This document shows, in pieces, positions 1 to 9,500 of a DNA stretch of 64,000 nt (position 1 is its first letter; the number at the start of each line of letters is the position of its first letter). Source of the stretch: an uncultured Prevotella sp. (GTDB lineage: Bacteria; Bacteroidota; Bacteroidia; Bacteroidales; Bacteroidaceae); contig CAMKTS010000003.1 in assembly GCA_946415755.1 (NCBI GenBank), forward strand, positions 1 through 64,000, read 5' to 3'. The position numbers were made by a program, and so were the translations under genes. The notes under the pieces are model-generated. The model saw nothing but the letters and a program-made list of their open reading frames with translations, had not been told where the DNA came from and made no database searches.

Positions 1-84
1 TAAAGAGGCTACTAATTCTCGTAAAGAGGCTACTAATTCTCGTAAAGAGGCTACTAATTCTCGTAAAGAGGCTACTTATTCTTG
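1..84. repeat. 21-bp tandem repeat, at least four units, cut by window edge
   Basis: Three identical 21-bp units begin at positions 1, 22 and 43 (unit starts taaagaggctactaattctc), and a fourth, diverged unit runs from 64 to 84. The array enters from the left edge, so its full length is unknown. The TAG stop codon of the leftward gene beside it (72-74) lies in the diverged last unit. The units are directly adjacent with no spacer, so this is a plain tandem repeat. Confidence 0.9.
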
Positions 85-911
85 ATGTTGCACCTATGTT
101 GCAAAGGAGATTTTTTCAGTAGGATTGCGGTATATATTCTGCCAGAGTTGATACCCAGTCGCCGGGCAGAGAAGAAGGTATCGTGGTGCTTGAAGGTGCA
201 GATTCCTGATAGAGAGATGTTTTCTTCCTTTAATCCGGCTGCGATCAGTTGTAGGCGATTGCACACAGGCAGATCTATGTGCCATTTTTCATCATGCGGC
301 TCTTTAGTGGGGTATCTCTTGCTGATGGTACTCATGTCGAATCCTGCCTTTGCGAAATTATCATACACTTCATCGCCTACTTCGAAACTGTCGAGGCTGA
401 TGCCGGGACCTATCTGTGCGATAATGTCCGATGGAATCGAGCCATAGTTGTCAACCATGGCCATCACAGACTTCTCTGCGATATGCTCTACAGTTCCTCT
501 CCAGCCAGCATGAATAGCGCATACGGCATGATTCACCTTATCATATAACAGAATCGGTATGCAGTCTGCCGTAGACACTCCGATGCATACATCTTGCAGG
601 TTGGTCATGATGGTGTCGACACCTTCGAGTCGCTGTTGGCGATCTTCTGCTGTGAGACAGAAAAACTCATGATCTATCTTGGCTATTTCTGTTCGATGCA
701 CCTGATGAGGCATCAGCAGTTTGTCGTCATTGATATCCAGCAACTCACAGAGAGCCTTGCGATTCCAGCTTATCGACTCATCGTTGTCACCACAATATCG
801 GTTGATGTTCCACTCACCATAGCTACCCTCACTATAGCCGCCTTGTCTCGTGCTGCTGAACGCTATAACACCGCTGCTAAAGTGGTAGAAATGTAGTCCT
901 GGTCTCTTCAT
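72..911 (-). CDS. pgeF: Laccase-domain protein of the YfiH/PgeF family
   Basis: A 279-residue cytosolic protein of the multicopper-laccase-fold DUF152 family. Members have been described as polyphenol oxidase, purine nucleoside phosphorylase and peptidoglycan editing factor. The metal and active-site segments are visible: an HQVHRTE segment, a TADCIPILLYD segment with the conserved Cys, and HAGWRGT with the conserved His. Length is typical. The open frame extends 17 codons further upstream, but I chose the ATG at 911 because the upstream part overlaps a -7 box (930-937). Which of the reported activities applies cannot be told from the sequence. The last codons lie inside a tandem-repeat unit. 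Confidence 0.9.
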   Translation of the reverse strand: MKRPGLHFYHFSSGVIAFSSTRQGGYSEGSYGEWNINRYCGDNDESISWNRKALCELLDINDDKLLMPHQVHRTEIAKIDHEFFCLTAEDRQQRLEGVDTIMTNLQDVCIGVSTADCIPILLYDKVNHAVCAIHAGWRGTVEHIAEKSVMAMVDNYGSIPSDIIAQIGPGISLDSFEVGDEVYDNFAKAGFDMSTISKRYPTKEPHDEKWHIDLPVCNRLQLIAAGLKEENISLSGICTFKHHDTFFSARRLGINSGRIYTAILLKKSPLQHRCNIKNK

Positions 912-929
912 CTTCTGCTGTTTTGACTG

Positions 930-937
930 CAAAATTA
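930..937 (-). promoter_or_regulatory. Putative -7 box of pgeF
   Basis: TAATTTTG on the minus strand, followed by GC, matches the Bacteroidetes TAnnTTTG element and lies 18 nt upstream of the chosen ATG. Confidence 0.55.
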
Positions 938-1023
938 GCAATTTTCTTTTGAAAAACAACATAAAAGATTCAGCATCAACGAAATTTATGATGCTTTTTG
1001 TTTACTGAATCGATTTTTTGCAC

Positions 1024-1031
1024 TAACTTTG
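1024..1031 (+). promoter_or_regulatory. Putative -7 box of the PL9 lyase gene
   Basis: TAACTTTG followed by CAA, 20 nt before the ATG at 1052; a TTTG that could serve as the -33 element ends at 1000. Confidence 0.6.
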
Positions 1032-1051
1032 CAACCAAAATTGTGATAACA

Positions 1052-2614
1052 ATGCAAAACAAACTACTATTCATCACCGCGTTTCTAAGCGTATCGGCCA
1101 TCAGCATGGCTACCAACTATTATGCCGCACCGGGTGCTACGGGCGATGGCAGCAGTATCAGCACTCCCGGCGACTTGAACAATTTGGCCTCGAAAACCAT
1201 TCAGGGCGGCGACTCGCTGTTCCTGCTGGATGGTGTCTACTATGTGACGGCTACCGTTGACGTGAAGAAGGCGGCAGGTACGGCAGAGAAGATGACCTTT
1301 GTGGGTGCATATCCTGGTGCGCATCCAATCATTGACGGCTACAAGATGACCTACAATAATAACGGCCAGTCGAACTGCCTGCGTACCCGTGTGAATTATG
1401 TCCATTTGAGGGACATCGAGGTTCGCTATGCCGGCTTCAAGGGTTTTTATATCTGCGGCAGTTATAACAAGGTAGAGAACTGTGTGGCCCACCACTGCGT
1501 GGATACGGGCATTCAGATGAAAGATGCCGTGGGGTGTACCATCCTGAACTGTGACTCATACATGAACTTCGACTACGAACAGGGTGGTACTTCTTCGCCC
1601 GACTTTGGCGGCAATGCCGACGGATTCTGCGACAAGCAGTTTACGGGCGAGGGCAATACCTACATCAACTGTCGTGCCTGGAGCAATAGCGATGACGGGT
1701 GGGACTTGTACAAACGTGGTACCAACTCGCCAGTCATCTTCATCAACTGCATCACGTATAACCAGGCCCCTGAATACTACGACTTCACGGGTAATCCCCG
1801 TCTGGAAACCGACAAGGAGTGGTTTGACCAGATAGAAGGCAAGACGATGACAACCTCCAAGAACCATACCGATACGTGGTACCGTACCCACTATTACAAC
1901 AACGGCAACAAGAACGGCTTCAAGATTGGCGGTGCCGGCGTGGCTACCGATGTCAACATGTACCGTTGTCTGGCCATTGCCAATACGGTCAAAGGCTTCG
2001 ACCAGAACTATACGCAGGGCGATGTGAAGCTGTACAACTGTTCAGCCTACGACAACAAGAACAACTACCACTTCGGTTCTGCTGAGATGCGCAGCCTTGA
2101 CATCAAGAACAGCATCAGCTATTATTCTCAGGCGGCCGACGAAAATCCCAAGAATGAATGGTGGAAAGACATCATCACCACTGGCAACTATACGCACAGC
2201 AGCAATTCTTGGGATATGCCGGGAATGGCTCCTGCCGATGCTGATTTCGCCAGCGTTGAACCGGCTTCATGTATAGGCGAGCGCGACAGCAAAGGCATCT
2301 TTAATGTACCTACTATGTGTTTGGTCAAAGGCAGCAAGTTCATTGATGCGGGAGAACTCATTGCCGGTTACGAGGACTATAAGGGCAGCAAGCCTGATTT
2401 AGGATGGAAGGAGTTCGACGAAGATGTGCCGACAGCCATCTCGGAGAACCTGAATGTGCTGAACGGAGCACGCCGCCTGAATGTCTACACATTGAGCGGC
2501 CGACTGGCTGGTATGGTTAGCGACGGACGTATTGAAGCACTGAACCTGCCTAATGGCATCTACGTCGTCAGCGACTTCGACACCAATAAGGCAGTAAAGA
2601 TACGAGTGCGGTAA
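1052..2614 (+). CDS. Secreted pectate lyase, polysaccharide lyase family 9
   Basis: A 520-residue protein with a signal peptide ending near ISMA, then a right-handed parallel beta-helix. It resembles PL9 pectate lyases (Pel9A type), which cleave polygalacturonate by beta-elimination. Four calcium-site aspartates are visible at D190, D214, D215 and D218 (NADGF and NSDDGWDLY); their spacing of 24, 1 and 3 matches the four aspartates I recall for Pel9A. K291 in a GFKIGG segment is the likely catalytic lysine, farther from the Asp cluster than in Pel9A because of an insert. The C-terminus resembles the Bacteroidales secretion tail (LSGRLAG, LPNGIYVV). I chose the ATG at 1052 because the longer frame starts inside the promoter. 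It stands apart from the pectin region at 11-26 kb but fits its substrate. Confidence 0.88.
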   Translation: MQNKLLFITAFLSVSAISMATNYYAAPGATGDGSSISTPGDLNNLASKTIQGGDSLFLLDGVYYVTATVDVKKAAGTAEKMTFVGAYPGAHPIIDGYKMTYNNNGQSNCLRTRVNYVHLRDIEVRYAGFKGFYICGSYNKVENCVAHHCVDTGIQMKDAVGCTILNCDSYMNFDYEQGGTSSPDFGGNADGFCDKQFTGEGNTYINCRAWSNSDDGWDLYKRGTNSPVIFINCITYNQAPEYYDFTGNPRLETDKEWFDQIEGKTMTTSKNHTDTWYRTHYYNNGNKNGFKIGGAGVATDVNMYRCLAIANTVKGFDQNYTQGDVKLYNCSAYDNKNNYHFGSAEMRSLDIKNSISYYSQAADENPKNEWWKDIITTGNYTHSSNSWDMPGMAPADADFASVEPASCIGERDSKGIFNVPTMCLVKGSKFIDAGELIAGYEDYKGSKPDLGWKEFDEDVPTAISENLNVLNGARRLNVYTLSGRLAGMVSDGRIEALNLPNGIYVVSDFDTNKAVKIRVR

Positions 2615-2663
2615 AGATCAAACATTTTCTAATCATATTTTCATTTATTTGAAAAATTAATCG

Positions 2664-2671
2664 TACCTTTG
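2664..2671 (+). promoter_or_regulatory. Putative -7 box very close to the kinase start codon
   Basis: TACCTTTG followed by GC; only 8 nt separate it from the ATG at 2680, implying a leader of a few bases or a leaderless mRNA. Confidence 0.5.
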
Positions 2672-2679
2672 CACCCGTT

Positions 2680-3732
2680 ATGAACTTACAAAGACTATTA
2701 ATCAAACTAATCTTTACCGCTTTTGCTATGACTTTCATCTTAGCTTGTCAGCAGGATGATATGGGCAGACAGGTGGCTGATAAGGATATCGACAGGCACG
2801 ATACAATCGCTCAGGTCGACAATCGTTCTCAGCTGAACGAACTGCAGTCGCAGAACGAAATGCTCTTGTCGAGGTCGAGATTCACAACGGGTGGCGTGGC
2901 TATGATATTGGGAATTCTGGCATTGCTGGCATTCCTGACCTTTAACAGCCGATGGACCAGGAGACTGGAAATCAAGAACCAGCAGTTACAGCGCGAACAC
3001 AACTTGGTGATCAGTCAGAACAAACAGCTGGCATTGGAGCGTGACCGTGCCGAGGCGGCGTCTTTAGCCAAGACAGCCTTTATAAGAAGTATGACGCACG
3101 AGATACGTACACCATTGAATGCTATCAGCGGCTTCTCGCAGATTCTGTTGATGGACGGTGCTGCGATTTCAGCGGAAGACCGTAAGGAGATGGGGCAACG
3201 CATCATAGACGGAACGCGCATGCTGACCAGTATCTTGGACGACCTCATTCTGATTTCCGACTATGAGAGTCGTACAGAGCCATCTCCTTTGGAAGACTGT
3301 TTTATCCTATCAGTCATCGATCAGTCTGTCGCAGCCATCCAGCCTCTGCTGTCTGACAAGGTGAAGATAGAAAACCGCTTCTCGGTAGCTCCCGACCTGA
3401 TGGTTAAGACAAACCCTACTATTGTAAAGAACGTATTGGATAAACTTCTGCACAATGCTGCAAAATTCACCCAAGAGGGGCACATTACGCTGACTACCGA
3501 CCTTGCCAACGGACAGTTGCACTTTGCTGTCAGCGATACGGGTTCGGGCATTCCTGCCGACAAGCATGAGTATGTCTTTGAGCGTTTCGCCAAAATCGAC
3601 AGCTTCTCGCAGGGAGCCGGTTTGGGGTTGACCGTAGCACGTATGCTCGCAGAGCATCTGGGCGGCAGCCTGACCATAGACGCCGACTATCACGACGGTG
3701 CAAAATTCGACTTCATCATTCCCATCGCATAA
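2680..3732 (+). CDS. Membrane-anchored sensor histidine kinase with lipoprotein-like N-terminus
   Basis: A 350-residue kinase. Residues 1-23 form a signal with lipobox FILAC. A short linker is followed by a membrane segment at about 72-90, a coiled coil (95-130) and a HisKA helix with the phospho-acceptor H140 in THEIRTP. The HATPase domain shows the N-box (NVLDKLLHNAAKFT), DTGSGIP and GAGLGL. There is almost no periplasmic sensor domain (about 45 residues) and no receiver, so the signal and the partner regulator are unknown. It is spaced 12 nt before a purine permease gene on the same strand, so the two are probably co-transcribed. Having both a lipobox and a second membrane helix is common in Bacteroidales kinases with TPR sensors; here the TPR part seems lost. 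Confidence 0.85.
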   Translation: MNLQRLLIKLIFTAFAMTFILACQQDDMGRQVADKDIDRHDTIAQVDNRSQLNELQSQNEMLLSRSRFTTGGVAMILGILALLAFLTFNSRWTRRLEIKNQQLQREHNLVISQNKQLALERDRAEAASLAKTAFIRSMTHEIRTPLNAISGFSQILLMDGAAISAEDRKEMGQRIIDGTRMLTSILDDLILISDYESRTEPSPLEDCFILSVIDQSVAAIQPLLSDKVKIENRFSVAPDLMVKTNPTIVKNVLDKLLHNAAKFTQEGHITLTTDLANGQLHFAVSDTGSGIPADKHEYVFERFAKIDSFSQGAGLGLTVARMLAEHLGGSLTIDADYHDGAKFDFIIPIA

Positions 3733-3744
3733 CATAACGCAACA

Positions 3745-5037
3745 ATGAAAGAAAGATTATCCGCGCTCGTAGGTTTCTCTGTCCAGCGTAACAACGTGAA
3801 GACAGAAGTGCTGGCCGGTTTGACAACCTTTGTCACCATGTCGTACATCCTGGCTTTGAATCCCGTGATGTTTGCTCCACTAGCCGTCAAAGGCTACCCT
3901 GTTGGTGCGCTGTTCACGGCTACGGCATTGGCAGCAATCATCGGCGGTTTGCTCATGGCATTTCTGGCCAAGCGCCCTATCGGCCAGGCACCAGGACTGG
4001 CACTTAACATTTTCTTTGTACAGACGGTGTGCGTGTCATTGGGCTATACGTGGCGCTTTGCCCTCACGGCAGTATTGATAGAGGGTATCCTCTTTATCCT
4101 GCTCTGTCTGAGCAATATCCGTCAGATTATTTTCGACATGATTCCCCCTTCGATGAAGTTTGCCTTTGCCGCAGGAATCGGATTCTTCATCGCTACAATT
4201 GGTTTTAAGAATAGTGGTATACTGGCAGAGGGAACCATCTTCAATCATATTGAGACGCTGACCAATCCCAACTCGATACTCTTTATCGCAGGACTCCTGT
4301 TGGCTGGCTTGCTCACGGTGTTGAGGGTGCGTGGCGGTTTGCTGATAAGCATCGTTGCCATCACCCTGATAGGCATTCCCATGGGGGTAACCGTCATGCC
4401 CGACCATCTGTTCAGCATTCCTGCCTCGCCAGCACCTCTTTTCTGTCAGTTCTCATGGAGCGACCTGCTGACTCCCGACCTATGGGTCTGTGTGCTTACC
4501 ATGCTCTTCTTCGATGTGTTCGACACGCTGGGGTCTGTAGTAGGTCTGATGGCCAATTCCGGACTGATTCGTAAAAACGGGCGTATTCCCAACATGCGCA
4601 ACATCATGCTCAGCGATGCGCTGGGCACTATGACAGGAGCCTGTCTGGGGTGTAGCACCGTTACCACATACGTAGAGAGTGCCGTAGGCGTTGCCGAAGG
4701 CGGGCGAACGGGATTGACCGCTCTCGTCATCTCGCTATGTTTTATGTTCAGCCTGTTCCTGTCGCCACTGTTCCTGGCCATCCCGACAGCTGCCATTGCG
4801 CCAGTGATGGTGATTGCCGGTTTCTGCCTGTTTGCCTCTGTCCGTCATATCAGTCTGACCAATCCTGTCGAGACGTTGCCAGCCTTCCTTACCATCTTGC
4901 TCATGCCCGTCAGCGGCAGCATCACCGATGGCATCATCTTCGGACTATTCACCTACGTGGCTTACTCCTTTATTTACGATTGGATTTATCGTAAAAAACA
5001 GAAGCAGGGCAGTAATAATCAGTCTTTCAGCGAGTAG
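3745..5037 (+). CDS. NCS2-family (AzgA-like) nucleobase permease
   Basis: A 430-residue inner-membrane transporter with many hydrophobic helices. The N-terminal segment [17 protein letters not shown] and the GQAPGLALN segment are typical of the AzgA branch of NCS2, which imports adenine, guanine and hypoxanthine by proton symport. The [14 protein letters not shown] segment and the [23 protein letters not shown] segment, with TM8 and TM10 signature residues, are also present. Length is normal for the branch. It follows the histidine kinase by 12 nt. Its 3' end overlaps the convergent SIMPL gene by 19 nt. The exact substrate is inferred from subfamily only. Confidence 0.88.
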   Translation: MKERLSALVGFSVQRNNVKTEVLAGLTTFVTMSYILALNPVMFAPLAVKGYPVGALFTATALAAIIGGLLMAFLAKRPIGQAPGLALNIFFVQTVCVSLGYTWRFALTAVLIEGILFILLCLSNIRQIIFDMIPPSMKFAFAAGIGFFIATIGFKNSGILAEGTIFNHIETLTNPNSILFIAGLLLAGLLTVLRVRGGLLISIVAITLIGIPMGVTVMPDHLFSIPASPAPLFCQFSWSDLLTPDLWVCVLTMLFFDVFDTLGSVVGLMANSGLIRKNGRIPNMRNIMLSDALGTMTGACLGCSTVTTYVESAVGVAEGGRTGLTALVISLCFMFSLFLSPLFLAIPTAAIAPVMVIAGFCLFASVRHISLTNPVETLPAFLTILLMPVSGSITDGIIFGLFTYVAYSFIYDWIYRKKQKQGSNNQSFSE

Positions 5038-5711
5038 GTGATGGTGGTCACCACGCGCAGTTTCTTGATGTAGGGCGTGTTCTGGTCACGGTCTTCTATC
5101 TCGAACTGTCCCTGACCGGCCGTCTGGATCTGTCCCAGTTCCGACTGGCTGGCTTCTGCAAACTGCTCGGCCGTCTTCTGTGCGTTCTTGATGGCTTCGG
5201 CCATCATCTCCGGCTTCATCTGCTGGAACGAGGCATACTCATACTGCGGGTTGCTGTTCTCGATGGCCACGCCCTGCTTCAGCAGTACCGCCTGCTTGAA
5301 GATGGCCTTGTTCACCTCCGTCACCTTGTTCGTAGCCACCGTAATGGTGGTGGAGACGATATAGCGGAAGCTCTTGTTGTTGTCGCCCCATTCGCGGGCT
5401 TCGAGGTCGCTGATGGTAGGAGGATTCACCGTAATCTCCTTCTCGTCAAGACCGTTCTGCAGTAAGAACCTCTTGATCTTGTCCGTCTGGGTGTTGATGT
5501 TTTCGTAGAGCAGGGGCAGGTCGTTACCAGTCACCTTGGTGCCGATGCTCCACGTCACCTTGTCGGCAGGCACTTCACGCTCGGCCAGACCTTTCACGGT
5601 TACCTTTCGGTCTTTGTTGGCAAAGTTGTCGATACCAGCCTTGACAAACCATCCCAGACACATGATGCCCACTGCAATGAGGGCTGCTGCAATGATACGA
5701 TTCTCTTTCAT
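5019..5711 (-). CDS. SIMPL-domain (DUF541) envelope protein
   Basis: A 230-residue protein with an N-terminal membrane helix (residues 4-22) and then a SIMPL/DUF541 domain ([18 protein letters not shown], later [12 protein letters not shown] and a VVTTITYSL end). Family members such as E. coli YggE are periplasmic or membrane-anchored proteins linked to oxidative stress, with no known catalytic activity. I started it at the ATG at 5711 directly before the membrane helix; the open frame extends 27 codons further with no signal-like features. Its 3' end overlaps that of the permease gene. Confidence 0.8.
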   Translation of the reverse strand: MKENRIIAAALIAVGIMCLGWFVKAGIDNFANKDRKVTVKGLAEREVPADKVTWSIGTKVTGNDLPLLYENINTQTDKIKRFLLQNGLDEKEITVNPPTISDLEAREWGDNNKSFRYIVSTTITVATNKVTEVNKAIFKQAVLLKQGVAIENSNPQYEYASFQQMKPEMMAEAIKNAQKTAEQFAEASQSELGQIQTAGQGQFEIEDRDQNTPYIKKLRVVTTITYSLKD

Positions 5712-5868
5712 ACGCTTCAGTATTATAGGTTTGCTGTCCACGTTATTGTGGATTCGGGTGGTAAAGGTAGGTGTTTTTCCCGACATCTCCAAATTTTTCC
5801 CGCAAAATCGTGAGTTCGCATATTCATTTCGTCTATAATAAATGGGGATGCTTCTGCGTTAATGATGT

Positions 5869-6552
5869 ATGAAGCAGATATTGGCAAGTCATTATGAGCA
5901 GGGAAAGATAGAGGCTGGCTGTGATGAGGCTGGTCGCGGCTGTCTGGCGGGCAGCGTGTATGCTGCTGCCGTCATCTTCCCGGAAGACTATCAGAATGCG
6001 GAGCTGAACGACTCGAAGCAGCTCACCGACAAGCGGCGCAAGCAGTTGCGCGAAATCATAGAGCGTGATGCGCTGGCATGGGCCGTGGGTGTGGTGACAC
6101 CCGAAGAGATTGACAAGATGAACATCCTGAACGCCTCGATACTGGCCATGCACCGTGCGCTGGATGGGCTGAAGGTGTGTCCGGAGGCCATCATCGTCGA
6201 TGGCAACCGTTTCAAGCCTTGGACCCCTCCCTGCCTCCCCCAAGGAGAGGAGAAGGCTGGTTCCGCAGGCACCCCCTCTTCTTTGGGGAGGTCGGGAGCG
6301 GTTCCCTATACCACTATCGTCAAGGGCGACGGCAAGTACCTCAGCATTGCTGCTGCCTCTATTCTGGCCAAGACCTACCGTGACGACTACATGGATGAGC
6401 TTGCCAAGGAGTTTCCGCAGTACGACTGGCTGTCGAACAAGGGCTATCCCACGAAGAAGCACCGCGAGGCCATCCGTCAGTATGGTATCACAAAATACCA
6501 TCGCCGAACCTTCAATATGCTCGGCGATGGTCAGTTATCGTTCGACTTTTAG
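5869..6552 (+). CDS. rnhB: Ribonuclease HII with a repeat-derived insertion
   Basis: A 227-residue enzyme that cleaves the RNA strand of RNA-DNA hybrids, including single ribonucleotides in DNA. The CDEAGRGCLAG motif (D19, E20), NDSKQL, VDGNRFKP and AAASILAKTYRDDYM are all present, so the active-site acidic residues look intact. Between FKPW (115-118) and VPYTTIVKGDGKY (from 145) there are about 26 extra residues, rich in Pro, Gly and Ser, absent from family members I can recall. They are encoded by a GC-rich inverted repeat (6224-6301) that keeps the frame. The insertion falls in a surface loop region, so activity is probably retained, but this is inference. Confidence 0.92.
   Translation: MKQILASHYEQGKIEAGCDEAGRGCLAGSVYAAAVIFPEDYQNAELNDSKQLTDKRRKQLREIIERDALAWAVGVVTPEEIDKMNILNASILAMHRALDGLKVCPEAIIVDGNRFKPWTPPCLPQGEEKAGSAGTPSSLGRSGAVPYTTIVKGDGKYLSIAAASILAKTYRDDYMDELAKEFPQYDWLSNKGYPTKKHREAIRQYGITKYHRRTFNMLGDGQLSFDF
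6224..6301. repeat. GC-rich hairpin element inserted in rnhB
   Basis: Two imperfect inverted arms of 27 bp (6224-6250 and 6275-6301; about 22 of 27 positions pair) enclose a 24-nt loop. Cores are CCTCCC...AAGGAGAGG and CCTCTTCTTTGGGGAGG. It resembles the elements at 27468-27601, 59599-59630 and 60176-60210. Translation through it is in frame. Confidence 0.75.
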
Positions 6553-6591
6553 TCGCTAATAGCAATTACTTTCTTATGGCTGGTAGAGGCA

Positions 6592-9500
6592 CTATTCCTC
6601 TCCACCCAGGATAAAGCCGTGCGTGCGCAGGTAAGCCCTTGCACGGGCCTGTGCCTCGGGAGAGCTTTGGGTGCCGCCTTTCAGGATGATGTTCACCACG
6701 CCAACGACATCGCTCACGTCGATGACACCGTCACCGTTGATATCGGCAGCCTCTTCGTTGAAGTTCTCCGACGGCTTCTCGAGAATCTTGTTCACGATAG
6801 CCACCACGTCAGCCACATCTACCACGCCGTCGCCGTTGGCATCGCCCTTCAATAGCGTAAACTTGAACTCTGCACCATAGAACAAGGGTTTCAGTTCGCC
6901 ATCTCTCAGATAGTATACCTCGAAACTATAAAGGTCGTAGTTGTCTTCCTTGGGGTTGTTGAAGTCAAAATGGTAGTCGAATTGTACACCAGGCTCTATG
7001 CTGACATCCATCGGTTCTGCGTCTTCATATATCCTTCCACTGTTGTCCTTCTTGTGTTTCCAGATACGGGTGATGATCTTGTCGTTGTATGCCTTTGTTC
7101 CTTCGTTCTTAATCGTCATGTTGAGGGTGTATACATTGCCGACAACGGTAAAGTCTTCTTCGTTCAACGTGGGCTGTTCAAAATCACGACATATCAGGAG
7201 CGTCTCCAAGGGAGGGAAGCAGAAAGCATACATCGTACCCCATTGAGTAGGAGTGTTTTGATTCATCCAACCGATAGCCACGCGGTATTTGGATACCTCA
7301 CTGGCGGGGAATTCCGGGTTGTCGAAAGAGAATGAAGCGGTAGTAGACTCTCCGACAGCAGCAGTCAGCTTGATATATTGAGGATCACCTAAGCTGTACC
7401 AGCTGTCATCTTCAACGAAATAGCCCTGAAGCAGTGCATACATATAGCCGTCATAGTCGGCCTCACCGGTATTCTTGACATAGATGGTTGCACCGTATGT
7501 ATTTCCCTCGGTACAATAAACACCATCTTCATTTTGTGTCATGGTCTGACTATAGGTCAAGCCATCGAAAACCATCTTGGCCTCCTTGTCGTCTGACAGG
7601 AGTTTGAAGTCATCGCTCCATGCATATTTGCTTTCTCCATTCAGCGTGTAGGTCATATAAAGAGCATAGGTGGTGCCTTTATCCAGATTGCTGAAGACGA
7701 ACTGTTTGGTGGTGGAAGTGCTGGCAGTCAGATTGTCTATCTGCCAGTTCACCGTGCTTTGACCACTGACAAAAGACCATGAGTTGGAAGAAACCTCATA
7801 AGCCAATCTTGCTTGAATGGTTCCGCTATAGGGCGCACCGCCCGTGTTGTCGACCTTGATGGTGAAGTCGAGCATGGTGCCGTCGATGCCGCCGCGTTCG
7901 CTGTTGTAGTTCTTCACCTCCGTAGTGCTGAACTTCAAATCAGGCATACTGGACTGTAGCGCGTAGGTAGCTCCCCACATAGCCTTCGTATCGCCATCAA
8001 GTTCATATTTGATGTAGGCAGCATAGTTGCCACTGGGTAGATTTTCGAAGACGAAATTCTTTTCGACCGATGCACCGGGTGCCACGTTGACGTTACCCCA
8101 TGGCATCCAGCCAGAAGCATAACTGACTTCGTCCATGTTGACCAGTGCCACTTCTACTGTTCCGTTATAGTTGTCCTCACCTTTATTGGTCAGCTTGAGC
8201 GTGACATCATACGTACTTCCTACAATGGCATTCTGGTTGTTGTCGTAGTTGGCCACACCCACCGTAGTGAAGACGGGCTCGGCAGAACCGGAGATGTTGA
8301 TGTCGTAGGAGAGTAACTCTATATAGGAGGTGAATCCGTAAAGTGACAGATGGTGCGTGCCGGAGGTCTTCGGCGTGTAGTCGAACACCAGCTTGTCGGT
8401 GGCTCCCGCCTCCAGTTCGATGAAACCGACAAAGGAGTAGTTATCCATGTCGTTGTTATCCACCAGCATGACATCGTCGCGGAACAGCGTACCCTTGTTG
8501 GTCAGCGTCATGGTGATGGTCTGCTTGTTACGGGCTTTCTTGTTACCCTCCACCTGGGTATTGTTCAGCTGTAGGTTGATGACGGGCTTGCGCCAGGTGG
8601 TGGTCATCTTGTTGCCGGCAATCGTGACAGGGATAAATCTGATGTCAGAATTTTCGTTGGCCTTCCACACGCTGCTGCCCGTCTCTCGGCTGATAAGAAT
8701 CAGGCGGTAGTCACCGTCGGGAACATTACTGCCGATTTCTATCGTCAATGGATTACTGTTGCCCACTACCCATCCATACCCTGGAGGATAGGAGCCTCCG
8801 GAAGCTGCTTCATTCATCACTCCCTGAACGATGTTTTTGTCGGCATCCATCAGACCCACACCCAAGTCGAAGTTATGTTTGTCGCCAGTATAGTTAAAGG
8901 TGCTGTAAACCACATTCAGTCCTGTGAAGTTCTGCGTGGAGTTGGCACGTGAGAATTCATACACATCACCGGCAAGTTCCAGTTTATCGGTGGACATAAC
9001 AATGGCGGGCGTGAAGGAGCCGTCGTTCTTCTGAATACCGATAATGGCTTCCTGGCCGCAGCCATAGCCGGAATTGTTGGAACTGCCTCCGATGCCCTGG
9101 TTGGACGGGTCGAGCAGGCGCAGGCGGAAGTAGTTGTCGGAGTTTCCGCCCCATCCCCAGTTGATATGGAAGAAATCGTCCTCACTATAGCCGTCGCATA
9201 CGAAAGCGTGGCCACCGCCAGACGACTGGCCTCCATAGAGTACAGGACGGCCGGCCTCTAACTCCTTGTAGATGATTTCCTGCCAGTCGTTGTAGCTGTA
9301 GTTGTTGCGTGAAAGGTATTTGGTCGTGGTCTCCTCATAGTCGAAATAGGTGACAAGGGCATAGGCCACACTGGCCACAGCAGCACCAGACTCTGTGCCG
9401 TATTGCATTTGCACGGACTGACCGCAGGCGCGCATCAGCTGGGCAACGGCCATTTCGCCTGCCGTAGCCCCCCATCCCCACTGATAGTTGTCTTTCATGC

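Noticed and set aside
1..84. Possible CRISPR array
   Set aside because: Units are directly adjacent without unique spacers, and no cas gene is present.
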